In this document: positions 44,182 through 56,030 of the stretch, in pieces
Numbering within the stretch: position 1 is the stretch's first letter
How the letters are laid out: each line of letters starts with the position of its first letter
Source: Hydractinia symbiolongicarpus
Lineage: Eukaryota; Cnidaria; Hydrozoa; Anthoathecata; Hydractiniidae
Reading direction: 5' to 3'
Length of the DNA: 64,000 nt
Assembly (NCBI RefSeq): GCF_029227915.1
Contig: NC_079882.1
Span: forward strand, 12,028,001 to 12,092,000
Notes under the pieces: generated by a model
Told to the model about the DNA's origin: nothing
The model's database searches: none
Seen by the model: the letters and a program-made list of their open reading frames with translations, nothing else
Position numbers and translations under genes: made by a program

Positions 44182-47100
44182 ATGGAAGAAGTTGATAATA
44201 TAATAATACATTCACTGCAACAAATTGGATGGTATGAGTACTTTGATTTTTAGACTCTTTCTTACTGCTTTTAAGTGATACAATGTCTGATGCTGATTGA
44301 ATAAAGATTTATTAATAAAAAAATGTACAAAATTATAAGCATATCAATAGAGTTGTATCTAGTGAAGGGTGTGTGTTTTAATTATTTTTGCCTCATATAC
44401 AGTTTTTAAACTTGTTAGACTTTTTTGGATGTCTGTAGACTTTGTATTATTGAATTCGTCTTTTTTTTATTTCTGCTATCCTGTTTGTTATTGTGTTTTA
44501 AACAATTTGTAGGTTAATGACTCTAAAATGCTACTGACAAAATTGCGTAATTGATTTTTGACATTGATATTGTCTGTTAGTGCATTGACTACTTTTCTAC
44601 AAACTTGTTTCAATTATTCACTTCCAGTGATATTTCTGACGATGTCATGACACTGCGAGAGTTTACAGTGGAGATGATTGTCCAAGCTGCATCAAAATGT
44701 CTTGATCACATCAGTGAGCAATATAACATTCCATCAGTTTTACCACCAAGTATGTCTGCACGATTTAGGATTGGATCTAGTTTAGCTGCAGCTTGTCAGG
44801 TGTGTTGGCTTGGTATAATTTGTGTTTGTGAAGAACTGCTGTAATATTTATTTTTTATAATCTGATTCAACGGTGGCAATAATAGGGAAAAAAAAGATTT
44901 TTTAATTTGAAGTAAATGAGAATGAAAGAGCTGGGGGTGCTTATTTAAGGCTTACCTCCCACTTCAAAACATCTTAATCTCAAGAAACTCATATACCATT
45001 AGTATGTAAGAAAATATATCCCTTTTGCCTTATTTAAATTTATAAGAGAGTGCTAAGATTAAATAAAAAAAGTTAAAGAAGCTACTTGCATGCAAATCCC
45101 ATTTTTAAATAAGAATTTGCGTGTTAGTAAAGTAATTGAAATTTTATGTGGAAGTTTGTTGTATTTATATCAACAACATAAAATTTCAGGTTTTGACCTT
45201 GTGTTTGTTGCTTCATCAAAATTAAGTCTCTGGAACCACAAGCATGGATATAGCAGCTGGATAAACCAAATTGATCAGTCCTTTTATACAAGTAGTGCAC
45301 CCCGTGTAATGTAAATATGTCAAAATCAAATTAAGTCCCAAAATATGTTGAATGAAAAGTGATTTCAATATAGCAGAGAAGAAGCGACTGAAGTGGGGGG
45401 AAGCACAATATTTAAGGTTTAATTTGTAGTAGTTACAATATGTATTTTTAAAACGATTGTTTCTTTTGTTCGCTACTGATATGTTATGAACATTATTTGA
45501 TAGTAGGAGAAGAGCTCTAAAAAAAATATTTTTAGAGTTAATGCTTATTTGAAAGAAGCCCTTTTAAAATATTAATATGTTTTTCGTTTCTGCAAAAAAA
45601 TGTATATATCAGTATAACACAACATCTAAACAATATAATAGATGAACATTTTGATATAAATTTTGAGAGGGTAGATCATTTAAAAGAGAAGGCTGTTTTT
45701 AAATAAAATAGTCATCTTTTTAAGCTACCGAATATTAAAATAAGGACCCTTCAATTAAGGCTCTAATTTCCATTCAAATAGCTGCCCAGTTCATTCCCAG
45801 CGTGTCCATTAGAGATGGAATTTTATGGAATTTTTCACTTATAAATAGACTCCCATTTGGGAGTGCATTAGTTGAAGAGAAGGGGGAGAATACAAGATGT
45901 ATTTTCTCTACTCGTAGGAACTTGGCTTTAAAGGAGAGATTGGCTATCAAACATTTCTGTATGCCAATGAACATGAGTTACGTAAAATATTAATGTTTTT
46001 GATTGAAAAAATACCAAAAGAAACATCAGACACTAACGATGAACCGCTAGGTAAATTTTTTTATTTTTTTACTAAAAATAAGAAAGGCGTCTTTTACTGT
46101 TTAATTTTATGACTTATGCTTGTTGTGCAATAATTTAGCCCTACCCAGGATGGTAAAGGATAGCATATTTGATTTATTTTATAGGAAGTGGTGTCTTATT
46201 GAATAATCGCATAGCAGCTGAATTAAAACGTCAGTTGTCTGTTCCTTGGACCCCAGCTTATTGTAAGAAGAAAAACATTCAAAATTTAGATAATGATGAA
46301 TGGTTTTTTCAGGTAATTTGATTTAGTTTTGTAGTATATTATATTTAAACAAATTGCCTTGTATTCTTTGTGTAGACTTAAAAGTTTTGTTAAGATTTTA
46401 TTCAAGTGGTACTTTGAAGTGCTACAATATATGGTTTTCATTACTGCATATTATATACAAGAAGCATATCAAATTTATCTTTAAATGACAATAAAAATAT
46501 GTTGATACACAAGGAACAGGAGGCATTGTGACCTGTAACTTTCACTAATTAATGATTTTCATTATTCAACTATTCAGGGCACTTCATCATTTCATCATAT
46601 CAATACATGTCTTCTAAAGTATCCAGTTGGAATAAGCAGTGAAAAAATCAGCAAAGGTTCCTTTCTTATGTGTATTATAAATAAATTTTTGCTCAGATAT
46701 TTTGGTAAAGACCTAGGAAGTAAAGGGTGTGAAATTAATTGAAATTGCAATGTTCTGTGTTCGTAATCTTACAGAGGTTGTGTTTATTTAAAACTAGGCA
46801 ACTGTAACTAAGTCGATTTTGAGCACAAAAAAATCTTCTGTGTGTTTCCAGCAGTGGCAGATTTTTGTAGTTGATTTTATTTCTTATATAGAAGAACAAT
46901 CTGCATTTGATAGCATACCTTTCGTCACTTCACAGCCGACTGATCAGAGAGATATCTATATTTCATTGATTGAGGAAAATAAACGACTAGTTACTGAAGA
47001 GCACGAATGGGAGAACGAATGGAATCAAAGTGGGATGGCAACAAGACTTAGTAAAGAGGTAAAAAAATAATGGATGCCATAAGGTTGTCAGTGGGTTTTG

Positions 47101-50100
47101 TTGAAATTTTTTATAGACCCTGTTGGTATATTTCTAGGAGTATAAAAAGCAGAAAAGAGAGAAGCTAATGAAGCGCATCAAGCAAAAAATAATAGCCAAC
47201 TGTCAAAGAAATACCAATTTAAAAACTGGTGCAGTAGGATTAAAAGATCTATTGGACTCAATTGCAGGTGTGTTGTACACCTTCTCTCACCCCTTAGACA
47301 CCAAAGTTTAAAATATCCACGATTGTTTGGTGTCAGTGAACTAGATTTCTGATCACCTGTCGTTTCAATGCTGACATATTTTTGGTCTGCTAGAATAGAG
47401 AGTCGACTCTTTGAAGAATAACGAGTTATGAGTTACAGATTCCATTGCCAGTTTTTTAGCTTAACGCAGATGTGAGCCTCTCGATTTCTAGGATTAATAT
47501 AAAATTTTTGCCCCCGAATTTTTGTACAAAATGGTGAAGTTGATACGTATGTTTATGCTTTTCAGGAAGAGACTCCAAGAAAACCGGCAAAGGATCAAGA
47601 TTTACTCATGCTGAAAAGCTTCAATTTGCACAGGTGATTGATGTTTTAATGTGTGCCTTTTCTATTATCCCTATAAATTTTTATCTTTGTTGTTTCTCTC
47701 TGTTATTTTAAGCATGACAAATTGATTTTTTAGGACGAAGAAAAAGTGAATGCAGAAATTGTTAGTAAGCAGGAAGAAATGAATACTACAGAAACTGAGG
47801 AGGTCGGGGAAATATTTTCCTTTCAACTAATAAAAATTACGATGTGGTGACTAAACAATGCAAACAATAAATATATTTGTGATATTTACGAATAATTTGA
47901 TGCTCAACATTTGTTCTATAACCTTTAAAAATACTTTTCAGTAGGAGCCATGCCACTTGTATCCTTTTTTTTTAATTTATCTTCATTTTTTTAATATGAG
48001 TTAACAGTACCTATAACATCACTTCATGTTTCGTGTTACTGATAACGTATGTGTGCAAACACAAAAATAAAAATCGGGACCATATTTTTTGTGACGCTCA
48101 ATGTTCCTCTAGTTCTAATTCTAATTTTACTTATTATTTTTGGTTATTTATGGTTCGAATTTTTTTTATTTTAAATCAAAAGCGCTGCACCGTTGAAATG
48201 GTGTTGAATAGTTATTACTAGTCGTTAGCCCGTGGAAAATCCACGGGTTCGCCCGTCCTTTTTATACCGCATTGCGTGCTTCTCGCTATTGCGCAGCTAA
48301 GCTACCATTTTGCGTGACAGACAGACAGACGTATACGGGCATTATAATATAGATTTAATATATTTTTACTAAATTCCTTATCAGTGTACTAAAAAAAGAT
48401 GCTTTTTTCGATTTAATATACCTCGTTTGCGGCGGAAGTAACAACTTCACCTGACGGACCTGCTTTTATTCAAATTTAAAAATTAAGTTTCGCCTGCAAT
48501 GTTTATTTTAGGAACGTCAGAAGAAGAAGGAAGAAGAGCTAAAAACATTGAGAGATCAACTTAGTGAGCTTACTCAACAGTTTCAGAACATTTTGCTGGA
48601 GAAAAAGCAAGTGACTGCCCAAAAACAGCAGGTTGGTATTTTATGTGTTGTCACCTGTCACCTGTCATTTGAAAGTCATCTTTTTGTCAATGTTTTGTTT
48701 ACTATTACTGTAGGTTGACGAACAATCAAGAAGTTTAGAAACAACAAACAAGGAGGAAGAAGCGGCATTTCGAGTGAAGAAGAAAACTTTCGATCTGTTA
48801 CCGAATGCTGAGGAGAATATGAGCAAGTTGCAAGTAAGCTGTCGTTGAAAAATAATCTCAAATAAATTATTGAAATATTGATTTTTATTCTATGCAAATC
48901 TAGGAAAGTGTAGGTAGAGGGAAAGTCACCGAGAATATTGTTTTTCAAGTTCTTTTCTTACTAAATCATACTGAGCAATAATTACCCTCGTTCTTTTTCC
49001 ACATGGTTAAAATTTCATAAATCGAATCTGTGGTCTTAACATAAACAAAGATTGAGTATTCTTTGCTTTCTTTAAAAGCTATTAAAAGAAAAATGACTTC
49101 AATCGGCGGTGAATAGAATAAATTCTTTGTTTTTTTATAGAAAATCATCGAAAGTAGCAGTCAAAGATTAGTTAACTTGAATCAACAATGGGAAAAACAC
49201 CGTGCTCCACTTATCGAAAAATACAGACAGTTAAAAGAGGAAAGCAAATCCAGAACGGTATTTATTAAGTCGTTCGTTCGTTCCTTCGTTCGCTCGCTTG
49301 TATTCTTTTCATTACCATTAGGCAATTCAACTTTATATATTTTTGTTAGTCCGAAGTCGAAACTAAAATCGAACAGGTGCGTTCATTGCGGGATAAAATG
49401 AAAAGTGCAGCAGACGAAACGCGTGGAAAGGAAGAGCTTCTGAAACAACTGGTACTGTTTGTTGTTCATCTTTGTTTGATTGTGTTTTTTGTTTTTTTTT
49501 GCTCCTTTATCATAATATTTGACAATTTATAGATAATAATTTTTATTTATTTGTACATTTGGGATGATCTACTTTAGGCCGCTGAGTTTGAGCGCATGTC
49601 GAAGAATGTTAACAGATCTTCGTATACGAAAAGAATTTTAGAAATCGTTGGGAATATTAAAAAGCAGAAAGAAGAAATTGCAAAGGTTTTTACCTACTTC
49701 TATTCCAGAACAAAACCATTCTTGCGATTTAATTGGCTGCTCTGCTTATTTTTCTAATATTTTATCATAATTTCCCGTTCATTTCTGAATTAAAGACTCT
49801 CAGCTTTCATCTTGGATGGGAGACAAAAATCTTTTCAGTGTCAACATTAAGCCCAATGTCAATTCTCTTTGGATAATATAAACAGCGTAGCAAATAAATA
49901 AGAAAGGAGCAAGGGAGATGAGATGCTATTTTTAATTTATCTGTATAGGATGACTTACAAAACGAAATGTATACGCTAAATCCGACGGTTAGACCGCTTC
50001 CTCCCTCCCTGCGCTATAAAAAAACGCATTATTAGTATCATCAATTCCTGAAATCACAAGCACTCGGACATTCATTCATGTGGAACGTGTGGGCGACAAA

Positions 50101-51208
50101 TCAGTTAGAAAAACTGAAGAATCGTTGTTCCACGATATAAAATATTTTAGAAATCAAATCGCCGGATTAACGTGTAGCATTCACTTTTCGATTTGTGAGA
50201 TAATTGATATTAATTTTAGGTTTTGCTGGACACGAAAGCTCTTCAAAAAGATATTAATTTTCTCACTGGCAAACTTGATCGTACGTTTACTGTCACGGAT
50301 GAATTGATTTTCAAGGTAATATTCTTTTGGACCTAAAGTCGATTAATTCTTTGTGAAGAAAAACCAAACAAATGCCTTTAATTTTCGCGAATCAGTCATG
50401 TTGAGATATTTCGAAAAGATTATTTTGCGAAGAATGTTTTCGCGAATCTAATTATACTTTTCTCAATTTCATTTTAAGTTAGACTTACTTATTGCTAATT
50501 ACTGCAAAAAAAGAGACTTTACCGAGAAAAACTTAAAAAAAGAAGCGAAAAATTCTTATTTTTTTCAAAACCAAATTCGCGCTGTTTATTTTAGTGAAAA
50601 GGTAATTTTTAGTAACTTCGAAATGACATTTTTGCGAATTTCCGTACAGGTAAATTTTCGCGAATACGTGTGAAATTCGCGATAATTATTCAGCTTAGGA
50701 TTGCACCACCTTTAATAGCCGACCTTGTTCCACAAACTTCTAGTGTATGTACCGTTTTTTTTAGGACGCGAAAAAAGATGAGTTCAGCAGAAAAGCCTAC
50801 AAATTATTAGCTAACTTGCACGAGGTAAACTTGTTTATCAAATCAAAACCTCGCTGCAACCCTACACCTCTAAAACTTGTGCAATATGAATCCTGGCTAA
50901 TAACTACAAATTTTTTTTTTAAATCTTTTAGTAGCTGTTTCGGGTTTCGGGATTTGTTCAAGTGTTTTTAATTTTTAGTAAAAATTGTTAAATTTTTTAC
51001 TCTTTGCACTTAGGGCTTTGGAAGTCTTGTTCAAACAGTTGAAGAAACAGGCGTGATTATGCGTGAGATTCGCGATTTAGAAGAACAAGTCGATAACATC
51101 AACGAAAACGAAATTAATGAGAATCTGGAGAAAATCAGTTCTGATCTAAACCAAATGAAGAAAGAGAATAATGAAAACATCAACAGGATTAAAAGAAAAA
51201 ATAGATAA
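44182..51208 (+). CDS. CCDC22: CCDC22, Commander/CCC complex coiled-coil subunit
   Basis: Seventeen exons: 44182-44231, 44628-44799, 45918-46050, 46185-46312, 46578-46656, 46892-47058, 47138-47267, 47566-47633, 47734-47802, 48512-48631, 48714-48833, 49141-49257, 49350-49451, 49578-49685, 50220-50315, 50765-50824, 51014-51208. Joined length 1914 nt gives 637 residues (human 627) with no internal stop. CCDC22 pairs with CCDC93 and the COMMD ring in Commander, which recycles membrane proteins from endosomes. Visible: N-terminal calponin-homology-like domain ([70 protein letters not shown]), a variable linker with [10 protein letters not shown], the motif [12 protein letters not shown], then long coiled coils with [78 protein letters not shown] and [20 protein letters not shown]. 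The donor after 47802 (GTCGGG) and the one after 46656 (GTTCCT) are weak but keep phase. Confidence 0.95.
44944..45000. repeat. Left end of a TTAA MITE in CCDC22 intron 2
   Basis: TTAA then ggcttacctcccacttcaaa, the family terminus; the rest of the element was not recognised. Confidence 0.5.
48218..48353 (-). mobile_element. Mini-Helitron in CCDC22 intron 9
   Basis: On the minus strand: TCTATATTATAATGCCCG start, hairpin CCCGTGGATTTTCCACGGG, then CTAACGA and CTAG end, flanked by A and T. About 136 bp. Closest to the copy at 17295. Confidence 0.75.
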
Positions 51209-53180
51209 ATAATTATAGACTTATTTTTATTTCTTTAATTTTAACTTGGTTGCTAAATATACTTTAGATGATGTGCTGCAATGTAATGAGTAATTTTGAG
51301 GAAGTGTTTGCTTGTGAGAATCTAATTATTATTATTTTTTTACTCACCCATGCATTATAACATCGGGTAACTTTCCAGCGAGCTTAAATTGAACTTAAGC
51401 TTAGTCTAGCATCTCTACGCGCGTGAAATATTTCAAAAGAAATTGAAAGTATCAATTAAATTAAAAATGGTAGTAAGCAACCTTATACTTAATTTTTTTT
51501 TACATTGTACTGATTCTTTTTTGTAACTTGAATTAATTATTTTTTACGTTCCCGTCTTTTTGAAAAATGGATGTTCTTTGATACCTTAAAAAAGTATATT
51601 GAAAGCAAATGCGACAGCTTTTGTCTTGATTTTTTATCAGAGACCTTTTACTTTAGCAGCTGCTAGAGTAGTCGCCGAATAAAAACGATTATTCATTGGA
51701 TAAAAATTTGGACGGTTAAGCAACTGAGGCTGCTTATATATCTAACAAGCAACTTAAAAAAATACTTGTATTCAGTAATCAATGAATAATTGGGAAAAAA
51801 GGTAAACATATTTTTTTCTATACTGCATTGTTTTTCATCCCATTTATTAAAAATAACTTTCGTGGCCCCTTAGGAATTTCATATATTTTTTTATAAATTT
51901 TTTTAGAAACCAATATAATATTAGCAACAATTACATTGAATATATATATAGTTATTATTAGAGTTTTGTTTCTTACATATCCACCTAGCCTTAATGCCAA
52001 TTACCTTACGTTGCTGAACCCATGGCCTGTATCGCTTTTGTAAGAGGACGAAACCCAGCCCCAGAGAAAATGAAAGCTACAACAGTACTTTTTACTATGC
52101 GTTTGTTTGCTATACTGCTTTAAAATGCTACACAACATTTTTGATCTAACATTGCGCAACATTATCTTTTCTCTTAATTTTTTCCCAAAAATTAAGAAAT
52201 GTTACTCGGTCATGGTGTTGCTTTCTGTTGGCAGACAGCGATTCTACCCACACAGCATACAGCCATTGCAACACGGTGCAATATATTGCACTAGCGTGAA
52301 TCAAATGATGACAAATGTTTTATTTCCATGCGGCCGTAGTACGATTTACAAAACCCAGACCTCCATGACGGAAAGACAAATGAGGTTGCGAAGTTGTCAT
52401 GAAATCAACATACGACCCGTATATATTTTTTTGCTTACTACGGACGGCCACATGAAAAAAAAACTTTACTATCGCACGCGTTTAAAGCAAAAATACTAGT
52501 CGTGTCGCGTACATGTGGCGTGTATGTTTGCCTGTTTTGTTTATAATTTACTTGATACATTTTGAAATTGTAAATTGATCAAAGTGTATTCAGATTCAGG
52601 AAAGTAAATATTTTATATGGGAGTGTATTTGTGTGTGTGTGTGCGTGTGTGGCGTTCTAAGGTGTGATGTGACACTTTCTTGTCTTCCTTTATAATACCT
52701 CCCTAAATATTCTTCATGTCCACAATCATTATATTGTATAACATGATATTGTGTGAATAAACTAGTTAATACTTGTATACTTTTTTGCACTTATGTTTTA
52801 GCTGGCTAGCTTGTGATAGCTGGCTAAAAGCTGGTTGATAAATTAATATGCACAGTCAAGGAAAACCAGTAATTAAAAGTGAGGCTTAACCTACAAACCA
52901 AGAATCCAGTTAGTCAGAGATTCTCTTCAGTATTCTCTTAGTTAGCAGTTTCATGAGATGTTTTAGGGTCAAATTGGTTGAAACTGACATCCACTTTGGT
53001 CGGCATATATTGGAAATAATCAACAAAAACATTAGGTTACAAACAAGACATGCAGAATTCTGTTTTGTGAGTGCATTTCCAATTCTCCTGGTCGTAATTT
53101 TGTTCTGTTAAGTGGAAAACATGTACGTTTCACGGTTAAACTCTGACAGAAGAAGCTTTGATTAAACAAGAACTACAAGT
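51209..53180. other. CCDC22 3' region and intergenic DNA
   Basis: No gene recognised. A plus-strand open frame at 52107-52499 (130 codons) shows no domain, has biased composition and no splice context. A (GT)n tract lies at 52629-52650. Sequence at 52860-53085 is a copy of the dispersed repeat also seen at 16460 and 34528. Confidence 0.4.
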
Positions 53181-53184
53181 ACCG

Positions 53185-53335
53185 TAAATCTTCGATTAAG
53201 CGTCCCCTCAAATGAGCGCCCCCCTTAAATAAGCGCCCACCCTAGACCTGATACTATTGAATAAGCGCCCACTCTTTGAATCAGCACCCACCCCTCGGTA
53301 TTCAGAAACAGGCGCTTATTGGAATTTTTGACAAA
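53185..53335. repeat. AATAAGCGCCC-type transposon end
   Basis: Begins taccgtaaatcttcgattaa followed by several aataagcgccca(c) repeats. This is the usual look of pogo/Tigger-related terminal regions and probably the 5' end of the element whose transposase remnant is at 53985. A similar segment is at 63640. Confidence 0.5.
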
Positions 53336-53984
53336 AATGAACTGAAAGGGTTGATTAGGAATTAAAAGACACTTGTTTTAGTTTTCTTTATGTTCTATTT
53401 CTTCTTGAATTTGAATTTCCTTTTCCTTTTCATCATGGTCATAGATATAAGGCAAGGAAATTTTTTTAAAATAGCTTTGTGGATTGTTATATCATTGTTT
53501 TTTATTTGTTTCTCCTTAAGTTTTTCCATCAAAACTTGCGCAAACTTGATGTAGTTGGTCATTGCTGTGTATTTGGCTTGAACCACTAAACCAATCTCCC
53601 TTTTCTGTTTCCCAACCACCTCTGCTTTCAAATCATTTTTTTCTTTCTCATTATCGGTTGTAAGAAAAAATGTCAAGAGCCGCAATAATTATATAGGGAC
53701 GTGCCCCACCAAAAAATGTTCACCTTCTACAAATTTATAAACGCTCAAAGCATGTTTATCATAGCCAGTGCTTTTTCTCTTGGATCTGGTTTGCAATAAA
53801 GTTTCTCCCCATTAACTGGAGCCCAGCAATCTTTATAAATGTGATGACCTCAAACTGGACACGTAAAATCTATTTTATACAACATGTCGTTTGTTGAAAT
53901 GTTGGATTTGGTTGTGCCATTTTTTATAGTTCACCACTTCACCTGAGAGGGAGAAGCAAATCAAAACAAATAACACAAACTGAA

Positions 53985-55125
53985 TAAAGACATTTCAGTT
54001 TAGTAAAAAATTTGACTTGCTGGAGGAGGAAGGAAACCACTGAGCGAGGAGCCAGAGAGCTTGACTATTGAATGAGTTATAAATCGTCGATTAAAAGGAC
54101 TGCGGGTATCTCAAACATTTATTCGAAAAACAGCCCTTCTCTTGTTTAAGGAGATGGGAGACGAATCTGATTTTGTTGGAAGCAAAGGTTGGTACGAAAA
54201 GTTTGTGTGAAAGTTCATGAAAAGAAATGGACTGTCTTTGTGAAGAAAAACCACCGTTTGTCAGAAAGACCCAGAAATGGTCATAGCCACGCTTGTAGCC
54301 TATGTTTTACGAATTTAACGAGGTTAAGATTACAACACAATTATACTATGAATAACATTTATGTAATGGATGAGACTCCTATTTGGTGCGACATGATTTC
54401 TACTTTGACAGTCGACAAAGCAGGATCCAATAGTGTCAATTTGGAATGAACAGGGCATGAAAACAACTGTATATCAGTTTGTTTGACCGCAAAAGCAAAC
54501 AGAGAAAAACTTAGTCATTTATTGTTTTTTAAGGAGGCTAAAAGAGAAGTTGAAAAACTTAATAAAGAATTCAGTTGCAACTGCGTTGTTGCAACATCAT
54601 CCAACGGATGGATGAACACTGAATTGACGAGCAACTGGATTAACAAAGTTATCGAATCTTTTGCTTTTGGGAGACGCTATTTGGCGTCATGCCACATTGA
54701 GAATTCAGCTACCGATTCATTAAATAGAAAAAATGTTAATGCGGTTTTGATTCCTGGAGGGTGCACACGTTATATACAAGCGCCTGGCCTGTGCTGGAAC
54801 AAGCCTTTTAAGGAACATTGCACTGAACTTATGATGAATGGCTGGCTTCAAAAGGCTTGCACGAGGAAACTGATTGTGGCAATTTGAAACCTCCACCTAG
54901 ACAAGAAGTTGTTCAGTGGATCTTGAAGTCCTTGGAAAAGTTTTCAAAAGAAATGATCCGAGATTCGTTCGTTTCTTGTGCGGTTACTTGCAACACCGAT
55001 GGCAGCGAAGATGATAAAATCACTTTTTTTAAAGAAGGAAAACCATGTCATGATGGACGCAAAATGTTGAAGGAACAGTTTGAATACATCAATTCAGGAA
55101 GACAAAATGGCGCCTTGTTGAATGA
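53985..55125 (+). pseudogene. Dead pogo/Tigger-like transposase
   Basis: Across several frames: a CENP-B-type helix-turn-helix part (NRRLKGLRVSQTFIRKTALL, FVGSKGWYEKF, KFMKRNGLSLRRKTTVCQKD) then the DDE domain (VMDETPIWCDM at about 54366; LTAKANREKLSHLLFFKEAK; CVVATSSNGWMNTELTSNWI; FAFGRRYLASCHIE; VLIPGGCTRYIQAPGLCWNK; PFKEHCTEL) and the tail PPPRQEVVQWILKSLEKFSK, SCAVTCNTDGSEDD. The first catalytic Asp (DET) remains. The second, normally in a WD..ECH segment, is gone (LASCHIENSA), and the third, normally APDVSWNKPFK, is Gly (APGLCWNKPFK). Together with stops and frameshifts the copy cannot be active. Confidence 0.8.
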
Positions 55126-55149
55126 CCAAATAATTAAATGATACCTGCA

Positions 55150-56030
55150 GTACAAACTATTTTTTTTCTACTCAGTTCATGGTGTCTCCTGTTAGGAAAG
55201 TTAGACATTGTCAGGAATTTCGAAAAATATTGTCAAAATGTCAGAAAATATCAGGGAACATACACACTTGCACCAGTCTCAAATGTGCATTCCCTCTTTA
55301 ACCACTTCAGTAATTTTGTTCAGTAAAATATATCGCAATAAGGCGATGACAGGTAAAAACTTTAAATCAACATAATGAAGGGCGAAGTAATTATGGCAAA
55401 TATAGAATAAAGCTAAATCATTAAAAAGAAGTAGATCTAGAATCGTTGGTATTGGTTCTTCCAATAGAAACTATGGAAAGAAGAAAACTGTGTTTCTCAT
55501 AAAAAGCTACATCTGCTTACGCGGTCCTTTTTTCAGTAAGTTGCTTCTCACTAGCTAGCAACCAGTTTTGGCTTATATGACTCTTACAGAATATGGGTAA
55601 TGTTGATTGCATTATTGTTTGGATTTTAAACAGCTACAGTATAGCTAGGCTGCATTGTCACTCTAAAAAGTGATGTATTTGTACTTTTTAAGCATTTTAA
55701 GTATCTAAGTAAACCATCAGTAACAATAGCGAATTGTTACTGCTATAGTTAAATAGTTCGATTCACAACTTTCAAAAAAGAGTTTGCGATTCCTTAATCA
55801 GCTGTTAATGACAAATTAACTGTTACAGAGACTGGGAGTGCACAAAATTGAGCATTTACGTAAATTATATTGTTAATGTGATTGGAGATTTTAAGAGCAG
55901 TTAGAATTTTAGTGACACTCACTGCAAGCTCGATTATTTATTATATAATATATGTTTATGTTCTATTTTCAAAATTAACTGCAAGCTTTGTATTCTTAAT
56001 AAAGGTGACTAATAATATTTGGTTTTAAAA
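55150..56030. promoter_or_regulatory. IFRD upstream region
   Basis: AT-rich with no gene seen. No acceptor as strong as those before TMCO1 or CCDC22 lies right before the IFRD start; ttcttaataaag at 55992-56003 is a weak candidate. Confidence 0.3.

Noticed and set aside
52107-52499. 130-codon open frame downstream of CCDC22
   Set aside because: No domain, no plausible splice or promoter context, no recognisable homologue; likely chance.
53395-53685. Lysine-rich 96-codon minus-strand frame
   Set aside because: It lies inside the putative pogo element in the opposite orientation to the transposase and has only low-complexity content.
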